Positions 9,053-18,191 are shown, counted from the first letter of the stretch. The stretch: 64,000 nucleotides of DNA from Myxococcales bacterium (GCA_016712525.1 JADJQX010000001.1:1302001-1366000); one strand, 5' to 3'. The notes: a model not told the origin generated them from the letters alone. Numbers and translations: made by a program.

Positions 9053-9160
9053 CCGCGCTCCGAGGGGGCGCGGTCGGGGTCGGACGGCGGCCTAACCCTG
9101 ACATAAGGCTGACAGGACGAGCGCGTACACCGAGGGGATCCCCTGCCGAGGAGAGCCCCC

Positions 9161-10129
9161 ATGCACACGTTTCGAATCCGCCCCCGTGGTCCATACCGTC
9201 TCGCCGAGTCCGCGCGCTTCGTGTGCGGCTTCACGCCCACGAGTGGCTCGACCGAGGTCCGCTCCGAGCGGGAGCTCGTGCTCGCGTTCGTGGCCGATCA
9301 CGACTTCGCTCCGGTCACCGTGAGGGTGACCGAGGAAGGAGAGGACGTGGTCGTCGAGGCGTCGCGAAGCGTCACGGGGCTTCGGGAGCAGGTCGCGCGC
9401 ATCTTGTCACTCGACGTCGACGCCAGCGACTTCGCGGAGGTGTGCGCGCGGGATTCGGAGCTCCATCTCCTCTCGTCTGCGCGGCCCGGGTTTCGTCCCG
9501 TGGTCTTTCCGTCGCCCTACGAAGCTGCGGTGTGGGGCGTGCTCGTGCAGCGAACGTCCATGCGCGCGGCTTCCACGATGAAGGCGCGTCTCGCGGAGGC
9601 GACCGGCACGAGGGCGAGCGGTTTCGGCGCGAGCTTCTCGGTCGCGCCACACCCGTGCGCGCTCCTCGACGTTCGTGAGGTCCGAGGGATCGTGCCGGAG
9701 AAGGTCCGTCGTCTCCACGGAATCGCCGAGGCCGCGCTCGCGGGCACGCTCTCGGCCGAGCGCCTTCGTGCTCTGCCGGAGGCACACGCCCTCGAGGAGC
9801 TCGAGCGATTGCCCGGGATCGGTCCGTGGACCTCGGCGTTCGTTCTGTGCCGAGGGGCGGGGAAGGTGGACATGCTGACGCTCGGAGAGCCTCGCCTCTT
9901 GCGCGCGGTCGGAGAGCTCTCGGTGCTCGGGTCCTCCCGCACGCCCGAGGTGCCGACACCGGGCGAGGTCGAGGTGCGCGCGCGCGCGTGGGCACCGTTT
10001 CGCACGTGGGCGTCGGTGCTCGTCGTCGCGAACCTCGCCGGGACTCCGCGCTGGCACGGACCGGACAAGCGCGTGCGCGTGCCGAAGAGGCTCGTCGTGA
10101 GCGAGAAGCTCCGTTCGTCGATGGCGTGA
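9161..10129 (+). CDS. AlkA-like DNA-3-methyladenine glycosylase (HhH-GPD), altered catalytic site
   Basis: Base-excision repair glycosylase fold, cytoplasmic. AGGAG lies 8 nt before the ATG. The N-terminal ~100 residues match the AlkA beta-domain. The HhH-GPD domain (about 115-260) has PSPYEAAVWGVLVQ and the helix-hairpin-helix LPGIGPWTS (217-225). In AlkA and its relatives the segment after the hairpin carries the catalytic Asp (pattern D-x5-D before x3-R). Here the equivalent residue appears to be Glu243 (DMLTLGEPRLLRA). The enzyme may have changed activity, or it may bind DNA without cutting. The family call is firm; activity is open. Confidence 0.85.
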   Translation: MHTFRIRPRGPYRLAESARFVCGFTPTSGSTEVRSERELVLAFVADHDFAPVTVRVTEEGEDVVVEASRSVTGLREQVARILSLDVDASDFAEVCARDSELHLLSSARPGFRPVVFPSPYEAAVWGVLVQRTSMRAASTMKARLAEATGTRASGFGASFSVAPHPCALLDVREVRGIVPEKVRRLHGIAEAALAGTLSAERLRALPEAHALEELERLPGIGPWTSAFVLCRGAGKVDMLTLGEPRLLRAVGELSVLGSSRTPEVPTPGEVEVRARAWAPFRTWASVLVVANLAGTPRWHGPDKRVRVPKRLVVSEKLRSSMA

Positions 10130-10235
10130 CCGACGAGGGATCGACGCCTCTGGCCGTAGAGCCTCACGATCGAGCTGCGAAGTCCTTTACGGAGAGCGTC
10201 TTTCACGGCACCTTGCTGCGCCTCCGGGGGCGCAC

Positions 10236-12545
10236 TTGAAACGGCCGAGCTCACTTCTTCGATGTCTCCTGCTCGCCCTCGTCGTAGGCGCCTTGGGGGC
10301 GCGGGTGTGTCCGGCCTCCGCCGCGACGGCGAGCGCCCTCGCGCCCACGAAGAAGTCCCACACGGCCTCACCCGCGCCCGACTGGATCGTCCGCGTCGAG
10401 CCCGGCGAGCTCCCCAAGGAGACGACGGGCAGCGCCGCCTTCGCCTTCTCGCTCGCGGACGATCAGGTGCGCCTCGCCGAGCACGAAGCGCACTACACCC
10501 GGCGCGTGGTCTCGCTCCGCACGACGGAGGGCGTCCGCGACTGGTCCGAGATCGCGATCGACCTCGACCCGCAGAACGAGAAGCTCGCGGTCCACACCAT
10601 CCGCATCACGCGCGACGGGAAACCCCGGGACGTCCTCACGGATGCCGACGTCCGCGAGTTCTTCGTCGAGAGCAACGCCGAGAACCGCATCTACGATGGC
10701 CGCGTCCGCGTCCTCTTCGTCCTCAAGGACGTGCGGGTCGGAGACACCCTCGAGCTCGAGTACACGAAGACCGGGGAAAATCCCGTGTACGGAGGGCACT
10801 ACTCTCGCACGTTCCCCGTGGCGTTCTCGAGTCACGCGGCAGTCGTTCAGCACCGTTTTCTCGTCCCGGAGGGCCGGCCGTTCGCGCACAAGGCCTTCGG
10901 CGCCGAGGTCGCGCACGTCGAGAAGGTGCTCGGTCGTCAGCACGAGCACGTGTTCCGGCGCACCCCGGCGCCAGCGGCGATCTTCGAGGACTCCGTGCCT
11001 GGGGCGTTCGACACGTTCCCGCAGGTCGAGGTGACGACACGCACCTCTTGGGCCGAGGTCGTCGCGTGGGCAAGGTCACTCTTTCCGATCGACGAGGCTC
11101 CCAAGGGCGCCGTCGCCGCGAAGATCGAAGAGCTCTCGAAGCTCCCGTCGGCGAACGCGCGCGCGCTCGCGGCGATCCGCTTCGTGCAGGACGAGATCCG
11201 CTACCTCGGCATCGAGATCGGTGAAAATACGGTGCGCCCGCACGCTCCCGAGTCCGTCATCGCGCAGCGGTTCGGGGACTGCAAAGACAAGGCGACCTTG
11301 CTCGTGATGCTCCTCCGTGGGCTCGGCTTCGAGGCGCATCCGGTGCTCGTCGACACGGAGAATGGCCACGACTTGGCGGCGGTGCTCCCGTCGGGCGGCG
11401 TGTTCGATCACGCGATCGTGGCCGTCGACCTCGACGGAAAGAGGCGCTTCGTCGACGCGACGATCGCCCACGAAGGCGGGAGGCTCGAGGACCTCGTCGC
11501 GCCCGACTACGGGCTCGCCCTCGTCCTGGCCAAGGAGACGACCGACCTCGAACGCATGCCCCTCGAGGACGCGAAGGAGCCGGCTCATGCCGTGAAGGAG
11601 GACCTCCGCGTCGGCGCCGACCACGTCTCGGCCACCCTCGTCGTCGAGACGACGTACCGACGAGGCTTCGCGAACGCGAAGCGGGCCGAGCTCGCACGAA
11701 GGTCCCTCGCAGCCCTCGAGAAGGACGCGCAGAACCGCAGGGCAACGGACGACGCGGAGGTCACGGTGACCGCCCCGTTCGAGCTCCGGGACGACCGCGA
11801 CGCCAACGTCGTGATCACCGTCGAGCGCTATGCGCTCCCCCATTTCGTCCGTGACGGTCGAATGGACGTTTTCCCGTACGCCGTCGCGCCTGCGCTCGCG
11901 AAGCCGCGCACCAAGGTGCGAACGCTGCCGCTCGCGGTGGACCATCCCTTCTTCGCGCGCCACGAGATCTCCATCGACGCGGCGGGCGACGGCCTCGCGC
12001 TCCCCAGGGACGTCGACGTCGGAGGTGCGACCCTCGCCTTCTCGTCGCGCGGCACGTCGGAGGGCTCGAAGGGGCGCCTCGTCTACGAGCTCCGAACCAA
12101 AGCCCGCGCCGTGCCCGCGAAGGACGTGCCCGCGTACCTCCGGAACGTCGACACGGCGAACGACGCCGTCTACGCGAGCGTAGGCCTCGTCTTCACGAAG
12201 GCGCCGCAGAGCCGGAGCCGCGAGATCGCCTACGTCTTCGGGGGGTTCTTCGGCTTCGTGGTCGTGTTCGTCGCCGGCTCCGTCACCTTGACGCGGCTGC
12301 AAGAGCGCCGCCGCCGAGCGCGGAGCACTCCGAAGGCCGGTGAGTCGGCGCAGTCGGCGGTCGTCGTCGTGTCGCGTGAGGAAGCCGAGCGCGATTTCGC
12401 CAAGGTGAAATGCGCGTGTGGGCTCGTCGAGGGCGAGCCGTCGTTCGTGGTGTCGCGTCTCGGCGAGGGAGAGGTCCTCGCGGGAAAGGCGACGTGCACC
12501 TGCGGTGAGACGCGACGCCGCTACTACGCCGTCCGTGGGAGCTAG
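10236..12545 (+). CDS. DUF3857/transglutaminase-like membrane protein with C-terminal Cys cluster
   Basis: The start is the TTG at 10236, which places a clean signal peptide (RCLLLALVVGALGARVCPASA) at the N-terminus with GGGGGC upstream. Residues ~60-230 are a DUF3857 domain, followed by a transglutaminase-like domain with a full Cys-His-Asp triad: Cys349 in RFGDCKDKATLL, His392 in FDHAIVAVDL, Asp407 in FVDATI. One membrane helix lies near residues 668-688. The last ~80 residues contain CAC and CTCG motifs that look like a small metal-binding ribbon. The enzyme domain should face the periplasm and the Cys cluster the cytoplasm. Its substrate is unknown. Confidence 0.88.
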   Translation: MKRPSSLLRCLLLALVVGALGARVCPASAATASALAPTKKSHTASPAPDWIVRVEPGELPKETTGSAAFAFSLADDQVRLAEHEAHYTRRVVSLRTTEGVRDWSEIAIDLDPQNEKLAVHTIRITRDGKPRDVLTDADVREFFVESNAENRIYDGRVRVLFVLKDVRVGDTLELEYTKTGENPVYGGHYSRTFPVAFSSHAAVVQHRFLVPEGRPFAHKAFGAEVAHVEKVLGRQHEHVFRRTPAPAAIFEDSVPGAFDTFPQVEVTTRTSWAEVVAWARSLFPIDEAPKGAVAAKIEELSKLPSANARALAAIRFVQDEIRYLGIEIGENTVRPHAPESVIAQRFGDCKDKATLLVMLLRGLGFEAHPVLVDTENGHDLAAVLPSGGVFDHAIVAVDLDGKRRFVDATIAHEGGRLEDLVAPDYGLALVLAKETTDLERMPLEDAKEPAHAVKEDLRVGADHVSATLVVETTYRRGFANAKRAELARRSLAALEKDAQNRRATDDAEVTVTAPFELRDDRDANVVITVERYALPHFVRDGRMDVFPYAVAPALAKPRTKVRTLPLAVDHPFFARHEISIDAAGDGLALPRDVDVGGATLAFSSRGTSEGSKGRLVYELRTKARAVPAKDVPAYLRNVDTANDAVYASVGLVFTKAPQSRSREIAYVFGGFFGFVVVFVAGSVTLTRLQERRRRARSTPKAGESAQSAVVVVSREEAERDFAKVKCACGLVEGEPSFVVSRLGEGEVLAGKATCTCGETRRRYYAVRGS

Positions 12546-12635
12546 GTGCGCCCGTAGACCACGAGGGTCTTCGCACGAAGCGCGCCGAGCGAGCCCGGCT
12601 CTCCTCACGGTGATGCGTTTTGGCGCGCCCGCGCC

Positions 12636-15098
12636 TCAAATCCCTCCCATCACGGAGCTGCACCCGCACATGCCCGCGCCTCCCGTCGGTGCGCCTTGGG
12701 CGAGCTCACCGCGCGCCGAGTCGCTCACGCACTGCATCGCCTCACACTGGCCGTTCGGAGGAGGCGGCGCGACCACCGACACGCGCCCGCACCCGCAGTT
12801 GGGGTTCTCTTGGGTGCAGAGGCGCACCGACGTGCCGACGCAGCGTGAGCCGACCGGGGTGCCCCCTGCGAGGCACGCCGTGAGCGCGCCGTTCGGGAGC
12901 GTGCCGAAGCTCGTCGAGTCGGGGCTCGGGTTGATGAGGTTCCCGTCGACCAGGTCGGGGACGGAGGGCTCCTCTTTCGTACCGATGGTGCCCCCGTTGG
13001 CCGCCGTCACGCACTCTGCGAACGCGGTCGCCGCACCGTCCGCGCCGGTGCACCCCGAGCTGCACGAGGTCTGCTCCGGCGAGCAGTCTTGGGGTGTGTT
13101 CGGCTCCATGCACTGCGGGTTCACGCTGCACTGTTCGGTGTCCGAGCCGTCCGATTGCATCATGAATTCGAGGGCTTCGAGGGTCTCGCTGAGGGCCGTG
13201 GTGATGGCCGAGGCCACGATCGCGGCCACGGCGAAGCCCCCGCCGCCAGGGTTCCCCGCGGCCGGGGGAGAATCCGCGGGCACGGCGCCTCCCGTCGGCT
13301 GGGTGGGCGGAGGGTCGGCGGGCGCGTCGGCTCCCGCTTCGTTCAACGCGTCGGCGACGGCGGGCATCGCTGCGGCCGCCTCCTCCTTGGTCATGTGCAT
13401 CGTGTCGCTGTCGTCGGCCTCGTTGACGAACGTGAGCGTGCCGTCCTCCGATTCGTAGACGTCCCAGGTCGTGTCGCCCTCCGTGACGGAGGCGACGAGG
13501 CGGGACTTTTTCTCCACCACCTCCCCGTTGAAGACGATACCCACCGTGGGTTTGCAGCTTGGGCCGCCGCTTCGGGCCGACCCGATGAGCCCTCCGAGGG
13601 CGCCGGCGCCCGGGTGGAGGCTCGCCGCGCACGCGAGCGTCGCCGCGCCGGGCCTGTCCGCCGTGAGCTCCCCGAGCGCACACTGCGTGCGGCTCGTCCC
13701 TCCGCCCACCGTCACGCCACCCGTGCCGGCCGGAGTGTCGGCCGACGGGGTCCCGCCACCGCCGCCACCACCGGTTCCGCACATGGCCGAGGCGGCGTCC
13801 GAGGGGGCGAGCACCGGAGCTCCCGGGACGGCGAGCTTCGCCGCGTCGCCCTTGGCGAGCCCACACCCGATGTCGCACGTGAAGGCCGTGGCGGCCCCGG
13901 AGCTCCCTACCGCGACGAGGTCCACACCGTGGCACGGCTGCAAGAGACCCTCGACGAGCCCCGGCAGGCCGTTCGTCGACAGGGCGCCCTTCGCGTCACG
14001 GAACACGAGGTTCTTCGTGCCCGCCGCGAGCTTGGTGAGGCTCCCGGCACGCTGCGCCTTCGACCCCACGGGGACGACCTTGCGCGTGCGCGGGTCGAGC
14101 AAATAGAGCCCCTGACGATGGAGCACGGTTCCGGGCGTGGCCGCCGCGGCGACGAGCTCGGCGCGGTGCTTCGCGAGCCAGAGGAGGCCCGGCTTCGTGT
14201 GCCCCGCGAGGGCGCGGTTCTGGTCGGCGAGGAGCAGGAGCGGGAGGGCCACGATCTGCCGGAAACGGGTCGCCGCGAGCGCACCCTCTTTGCCGAGCAC
14301 GCGCGCGATCGTGGTGTCGATCTCTGCCACCATGGCGGCCTCGAGCGCGCGAAGCTGACGACCGCTCAGGCACGAGAGCTGCGTCTGGATGCGCCCGATC
14401 TGCTTCGCCACGCCGGCCTCGTCCTCGAAGACCGCGGCGCGGAGGTAGGCGTCGAGCATGCCCTCGAGCGCGAGATCGCCCCGGCACGACGGGGTGTCGC
14501 GCAGCGTGACGACCTCGGTGTGGAGCGAGGGGAGCCTGCGTGAAATGCCGAAGGTGTAGTCCGCGGAGAGCACCGACAGGGCGAAGACTCCCGAGCCTCC
14601 CGACACGTTCGCCTCCTTCCGCGCCGTCGCCCGGAGCGTTCCGAGCTGTCCTTCGAGCGCGAGCCGCTGCTTCTTGTGGGTGGCCTGGTGGTCGGCGATG
14701 CCCTTGCGAGCGGCGAGCAACGTCGCGCGGTCCGTGGTGTACGCGCTCGCGGCGGCGGCGACCTCGGCCTTGGGCTTCTTGGCGACGATCCTCGCGGCGA
14801 TGAGCACACGACCGAGCACGGCCTCCTCGAGGGTACGCCTCTGGCGCGCCATGTCCTTGCCGAGCACCACGGCGGCCTCGCGCTCGGCCTTCTGGGCGGC
14901 ACGGAGGCCCACGAGCCGCTGCTCCGAAGCTTTGATCTCGGCGTCGAACGTGGCCGATGTGAGGGCCGCTTCGTCGTCGGCGGAGACGCTTGCAGGGGCG
15001 GGGTCGGCGGGGCCGGAGCTGCAGCCGACGGCGGAGAGCGTGGAGGCGAACGACATGGCGAGGACGAGCGCGCACGGCGCGGTACGGGAAAAGGTCAT
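12636..15098 (-). CDS. Large hypothetical lipoprotein, Cys-rich C-terminus
   Basis: Not recognised; 820 residues. The ATG at 15098 gives a signal peptide with lipobox AVGC. Residues ~30-130 form Lys/Glu/Ala-rich helices, probably coiled coil. The middle is helical (RQLRALEAAMVAEIDTT, TRFRQIVALPLLLLADQN). After about residue 430 come Gly/Thr/Pro-rich linkers with a poly-Gly run, a short beta segment (TTWDVYESEDGTLTFVNE) and a Cys-rich tail ending CGCSSVMGGI. It looks like a modular surface protein. It is convergent with the DUF3857 gene. Confidence 0.75.
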   Translation of the reverse strand: MTFSRTAPCALVLAMSFASTLSAVGCSSGPADPAPASVSADDEAALTSATFDAEIKASEQRLVGLRAAQKAEREAAVVLGKDMARQRRTLEEAVLGRVLIAARIVAKKPKAEVAAAASAYTTDRATLLAARKGIADHQATHKKQRLALEGQLGTLRATARKEANVSGGSGVFALSVLSADYTFGISRRLPSLHTEVVTLRDTPSCRGDLALEGMLDAYLRAAVFEDEAGVAKQIGRIQTQLSCLSGRQLRALEAAMVAEIDTTIARVLGKEGALAATRFRQIVALPLLLLADQNRALAGHTKPGLLWLAKHRAELVAAAATPGTVLHRQGLYLLDPRTRKVVPVGSKAQRAGSLTKLAAGTKNLVFRDAKGALSTNGLPGLVEGLLQPCHGVDLVAVGSSGAATAFTCDIGCGLAKGDAAKLAVPGAPVLAPSDAASAMCGTGGGGGGGTPSADTPAGTGGVTVGGGTSRTQCALGELTADRPGAATLACAASLHPGAGALGGLIGSARSGGPSCKPTVGIVFNGEVVEKKSRLVASVTEGDTTWDVYESEDGTLTFVNEADDSDTMHMTKEEAAAAMPAVADALNEAGADAPADPPPTQPTGGAVPADSPPAAGNPGGGGFAVAAIVASAITTALSETLEALEFMMQSDGSDTEQCSVNPQCMEPNTPQDCSPEQTSCSSGCTGADGAATAFAECVTAANGGTIGTKEEPSVPDLVDGNLINPSPDSTSFGTLPNGALTACLAGGTPVGSRCVGTSVRLCTQENPNCGCGRVSVVAPPPPNGQCEAMQCVSDSARGELAQGAPTGGAGMCGCSSVMGGI

Positions 15099-15217
15099 CG
15101 CAAGAGGCTGCGGATGCCTCCCGCGGCGCGGAACCACACGCGCGCCTATGTGGGTCATAGGTGCCGTCTATGGGGCTCGTGGCGCGGCGAGCTGGAGCTC
15201 CGCGGCGGAACGCCCCG

Positions 15218-15946
15218 CTACGTCGCGAGCGGAGAGAATCCGGGCATGTCCCCGACGAGCGCGTCGAGGACGGCGCGATCCGGGCGGAAGGCGTGGCCCT
15301 CGAGCTTCGCAGGGGCGCGGATGCGGTCCATGCGGAACATGCGCGGCTCTCCCTTCTCGAGGTCCCGCGCGAGCACGTACCAGACCGGGGACTGCACGAG
15401 CAGGCCGTGAGGCTCGACCCGGCGCGCCGTGACCTTACCCTCCCGATCGCGGTACGCGAACCGGAGGCCCAGGCCTGCCGAGAAGGCCTCTTCGAAGATG
15501 CGCAGGAGCTCGGCGGGAGGAGGGCCAGCGCTCGTGCGTACGGCCTCGCTCGCCATGGGGCCGACGAAGACCCGGCGCGAGAGAGCGCGGAGCTGCGCGG
15601 CGCGAGGCTTCGGCAAGCTCGCGAGCAGCTTCGTCAGCGCGCGGCTCGCAGAGCTGCTCCAGGGAAGCTCGCTCCCGGCTCGTGCGAGCTGCGCGGCGAG
15701 CCAGAGCGTCACGATCTCGGCGACGCCGAGGTGCACCGCCGTGACACCGCGGCTCCCCTCGAGGCGCACGCCTCCTCCGGGCCCCACCTCCCCCGAGATG
15801 GGCATGCCGCGTTCGCGGAGGGTCGCGAGATCGCGCAGCACGGTGCGTGCGCTCACTCCGAGGTCGTGCGCGAGCGTGCCGACGGTCGTCGTGTCGGCGC
15901 TACGCAGGCGATCGGCGAGCTCCATGAGGCGTACGGCGCGCGACAT
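15218..15946 (-). CDS. HTH-type regulator with WYL domain (YafY/DeoR type)
   Basis: A cytoplasmic transcription factor. Residues 1-60 hold an HTH_11-type winged helix (MELADRLRSADTTTVGTLAH, SARTVLRDLATL). Residues ~145-215 hold the WYL domain with FAYRDREGKVTARRVEPHGL and WYVLARDLEKGEPRMFRMDRI. WYL domains of this class bind small ligands or nucleic acid. The start codon lies 63 bp from the divergent gene at 16010, with a palindrome between them. It probably controls itself and that neighbour. Confidence 0.88.
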   Translation of the reverse strand: MSRAVRLMELADRLRSADTTTVGTLAHDLGVSARTVLRDLATLRERGMPISGEVGPGGGVRLEGSRGVTAVHLGVAEIVTLWLAAQLARAGSELPWSSSASRALTKLLASLPKPRAAQLRALSRRVFVGPMASEAVRTSAGPPPAELLRIFEEAFSAGLGLRFAYRDREGKVTARRVEPHGLLVQSPVWYVLARDLEKGEPRMFRMDRIRAPAKLEGHAFRPDRAVLDALVGDMPGFSPLAT

Positions 15947-15949
15947 TGG

Positions 15950-15964
15950 TGACAGTCTTTGTCA
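15950..15964. promoter_or_regulatory. Candidate operator TGACA-N5-TGTCA
   Basis: A perfect 5-bp inverted repeat, TGACA gtctt TGTCA, lies four bases upstream of the WYL regulator's start codon, between it and the divergent small gene. Its symmetry and place suggest the binding site of the WYL regulator dimer. This is inferred from position and symmetry only. Confidence 0.5.
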
Positions 15965-16009
15965 GGGTCGGCCGGTAGTCAAACCGAGTCACCGAAAGGA
16001 GCTTCCCGC

Positions 16010-16309
16010 ATGAGCATTCGTGAGATCGTCACCTTCTCCGTTCACCCCCAGACCGAGCGCGGTGCCGTCGCTCGCGCCGCCAAGGAGGCCGAGCGCTTCC
16101 TCGACACGCTCCCCGGATACCGAGGGCGCGAGCTCTACTTCGACGAAGGGCACGACGTGTATGTCGACATCGTCACGTGGGACGACATGGACGCGGCGGT
16201 CGCCGGCGCGGAGAAGGCCATGCAGTCGGCCGATTGTGCGGCCTTCTTCGGGATGATCGTCGATGAGAGCGTGAAGATGCTCCACGCGGAGCGTGTCGCG
16301 CTCGGGTGA
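16010..16309 (+). CDS. Small dimeric alpha/beta-barrel-like protein
   Basis: A 99-residue cytoplasmic protein. The ATG at 16010 is preceded by AAAGGAG. The order strand-helix-strand-strand (EIVTFSVHPQTE, helix AVARAAKEAERFLDTL, GYRGRELYFDE, VYVDIVTWDDMDAAVAG) resembles antibiotic-biosynthesis-monooxygenase-like and related dimeric ferredoxin-fold proteins. Such genes commonly sit beside YafY/WYL regulators, as here. No catalytic residue is evident. Substrate unknown. Confidence 0.7.
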   Translation: MSIREIVTFSVHPQTERGAVARAAKEAERFLDTLPGYRGRELYFDEGHDVYVDIVTWDDMDAAVAGAEKAMQSADCAAFFGMIVDESVKMLHAERVALG

Positions 16310-16369
16310 CGTGGGAGGGGGGCCCGGGGCTGCCGTCGGCGAAGATGCGCGCGCGGCAGCCCGTCGCAC

Positions 16370-17152
16370 CTAGCGTGCGGTCTCGTCGCCCTCGAGGGAC
16401 GCGAAGACGGGCGCGAAGTGGGGCGCGTGCGTGCGGAGGAAGGCGACTTGCTCGGCGAGGTGCGCCTCCTTCCCCTCCCGCTTGGCGATGGCGGCGAGGC
16501 CCCAGGCCGCGAGCACCTTGCCGAGGAGCGGGAGCTTCTCCCGGGCGAGCTCGAGGACGCGGCGTGACTCGTCGTTCGTCGTGCCGGAGAGCGCGCGGCC
16601 CAGGGCCTCGTGCATGCGGAACGCGAGCGCGCTCGTCGAAGCGCCCGGGAAACCCTCGGGAATGTCGGCCTCCATCGCGGCGCGAATGGCGTGCGAACGG
16701 CCGCCTCCGTAGTCTCCACGGGCGTACGCGATGACGGCCCGGGCGACCGAGCGCTGCGCGTCGACCATGGGCGGGCAACCGTCCCACGAGATGGAACGGA
16801 GGCTTCGGTCGGCCTCTTCGACGTCGCCGTAGAGGGCCGTCACCGTCGCGACGTTGGCGGTCGCCATTTGCAGCCCGTACGGGATGGTCCCGCCGTTGCC
16901 GAACGCGAGCTCACGGAACGCGGCGGGGGTGGGTGCGAGCAGCGCCGCTGCGAGCTGCTTCTCCTTCTTGCGGCGAACGTAGAGCATGAGGCCGACGACC
17001 GCGGGGACGAGCAGCACGCTCGAGAACAAGGCCCCAAGCTCGCCACCCTCGGCGAGCCTGGCGAAATGCACGATCCACCCGGCGGCGATGACGGCGAGGG
17101 GTGCCCAAAGCAGCAGGAGGAGCCGACGGTTCGTGTCACGCGGGGAGGTCAT
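16370..17152 (-). CDS. Membrane-anchored hypothetical protein
   Basis: Not recognised. Two membrane helices lie at about residues 9-30 and 39-59 (LLLLLWAPLAVIAAGWIV; LFSSVLLVPAVVGLMLYV), followed by KKEK. The remaining ~200 residues are cytoplasmic and helical, with TPR-like spacing (VARAVIAYARGDYGGG, LAREKLPLLGKVLAAWGL). It may be a membrane-tethered scaffold. It is the last gene of a minus-strand run below lspA, but 35 bp separates it from the lipoprotein gene, so cotranscription is possible. Confidence 0.75.
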   Translation of the reverse strand: MTSPRDTNRRLLLLLWAPLAVIAAGWIVHFARLAEGGELGALFSSVLLVPAVVGLMLYVRRKKEKQLAAALLAPTPAAFRELAFGNGGTIPYGLQMATANVATVTALYGDVEEADRSLRSISWDGCPPMVDAQRSVARAVIAYARGDYGGGRSHAIRAAMEADIPEGFPGASTSALAFRMHEALGRALSGTTNDESRRVLELAREKLPLLGKVLAAWGLAAIAKREGKEAHLAEQVAFLRTHAPHFAPVFASLEGDETAR

Positions 17153-17187
17153 GCGCGCAGCCTACATCGACCACCTCCCGAGGCGTG

Positions 17188-17652
17188 TCAGTCCGAGGCG
17201 GCGTCTCCTTCGGCGCCCGCGTCCGCGCATGGCGTGTCGTCGCAATGGACATCGCGGATCGAGGTCGTGCTCCCGCATTGGCACGTTCCGCAGCCGTCTG
17301 CTCGCGGGAACGTGTCGCCGCGGTTGTACCCGGCGTCGCCGTACGTGCAGTCGAAGGCCGACGAGCACGGGTAGCCGTCGCGCATGAGCAGGCCCAAGCA
17401 GACCCAATCGAGCCCGGGGCCTGGGATTCTGGCGCACGCGCACGACGCGCAGCACGTCGACGTGCCGATGCACCGCCCGCGGAAGGGGCCCTCGGGGACC
17501 CATCGATCCTCGTACATGCAGCCCCCGTCACCGGGCGGAGGGGAGCTCGCGGCGTCCGGCGATTCGTCGACCTGTCCGCCGCAGCAGGTGAACGTCACCG
17601 CTCCGAGAAGAGCGGCCACCATGGCAGGGACGAGCCCGTCGCGGATCCGCAT
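17188..17652 (-). CDS. Small Cys-rich lipoprotein
   Basis: The ATG at 17652 gives a signal peptide that ends at the adjacent cysteines in FTCCGG. The mature ~130 residues have a Ser/Pro/Asp linker and about 16 cysteines (CCASCACARIP, CGTCQCGSTT). The gene begins 48 bp after the lspA stop on the same strand, so a lipoprotein may be made from the same transcript as the peptidase that processes lipoproteins. Function unknown. Confidence 0.72.
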   Translation of the reverse strand: MRIRDGLVPAMVAALLGAVTFTCCGGQVDESPDAASSPPPGDGGCMYEDRWVPEGPFRGRCIGTSTCCASCACARIPGPGLDWVCLGLLMRDGYPCSSAFDCTYGDAGYNRGDTFPRADGCGTCQCGSTTSIRDVHCDDTPCADAGAEGDAASD

Positions 17653-17699
17653 CGCCGTAGGGTGCCACGGGAACAGGCTTCCGTCTCGTCGCGTGCGCG

Positions 17700-18191
17700 T
17701 CAGCTCGTGGGGTCTGGGTCGGGCCTCCGTGCCCTGCGGTATCCGGCGGCCCCGAGCAACACCATGCCCACCACGACGAGCACGTCGGCCACGTTGAAGA
17801 CGGGCCAGTGGGGGAGGCGAATGAAGTCGACCACGAAGCCGCGCGCGAGCCTGTCGATCACGTTCCCCAGCGCGCCCGCGAGCAAGAACACGTACGCGGC
17901 TCGCTCGAGGCGGGGGCCGCGGCGGGTCTGGTAGAGGCGGACCGCGAGCGCGATCGTGAGGAGGAGCGGCACGATCGCGAGCACGAACGGGCGCGGCGTG
18001 AGGTGGAAGTGCGACAGGATCGAGAACGCGACGTCGTGGTTCTCGGCGTAGACGAGGTCGACGTGAGGCGCGAGGCTCACCGGGCCGCTCGCGAGCTTCT
18101 CCACGGCCGCAGCCTTGGTCGCGTGATCGCAGCCGACGAGGCCCGCGAGAGAGAGGAGAACGAAGAGCGAAGCGAGGGAGCGTCTGGCCAT
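17700..18191 (-). CDS. lspA: Lipoprotein signal peptidase (signal peptidase II)
   Basis: An inner-membrane aspartic peptidase that cleaves prolipoproteins before the lipid-modified Cys. Its 163 residues and four hydrophobic segments match the family. The two catalytic aspartates are visible: Asp113 in GNVIDRLARG and Asp136 in FNVADV. The N-terminal DHATKAAAV and AENHDVAFSIL match the conserved D-x-x-T-K and E-N-x-G-A-A-F motifs with substitutions: His-Asp-Val replaces the usual Gly-Ala in NxGA. It is unusual in carrying its own VGC near residue 21. The many lipoproteins in this window are its likely substrates. Confidence 0.9.
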   Translation of the reverse strand: MARRSLASLFVLLSLAGLVGCDHATKAAAVEKLASGPVSLAPHVDLVYAENHDVAFSILSHFHLTPRPFVLAIVPLLLTIALAVRLYQTRRGPRLERAAYVFLLAGALGNVIDRLARGFVVDFIRLPHWPVFNVADVLVVVGMVLLGAAGYRRARRPDPDPTS

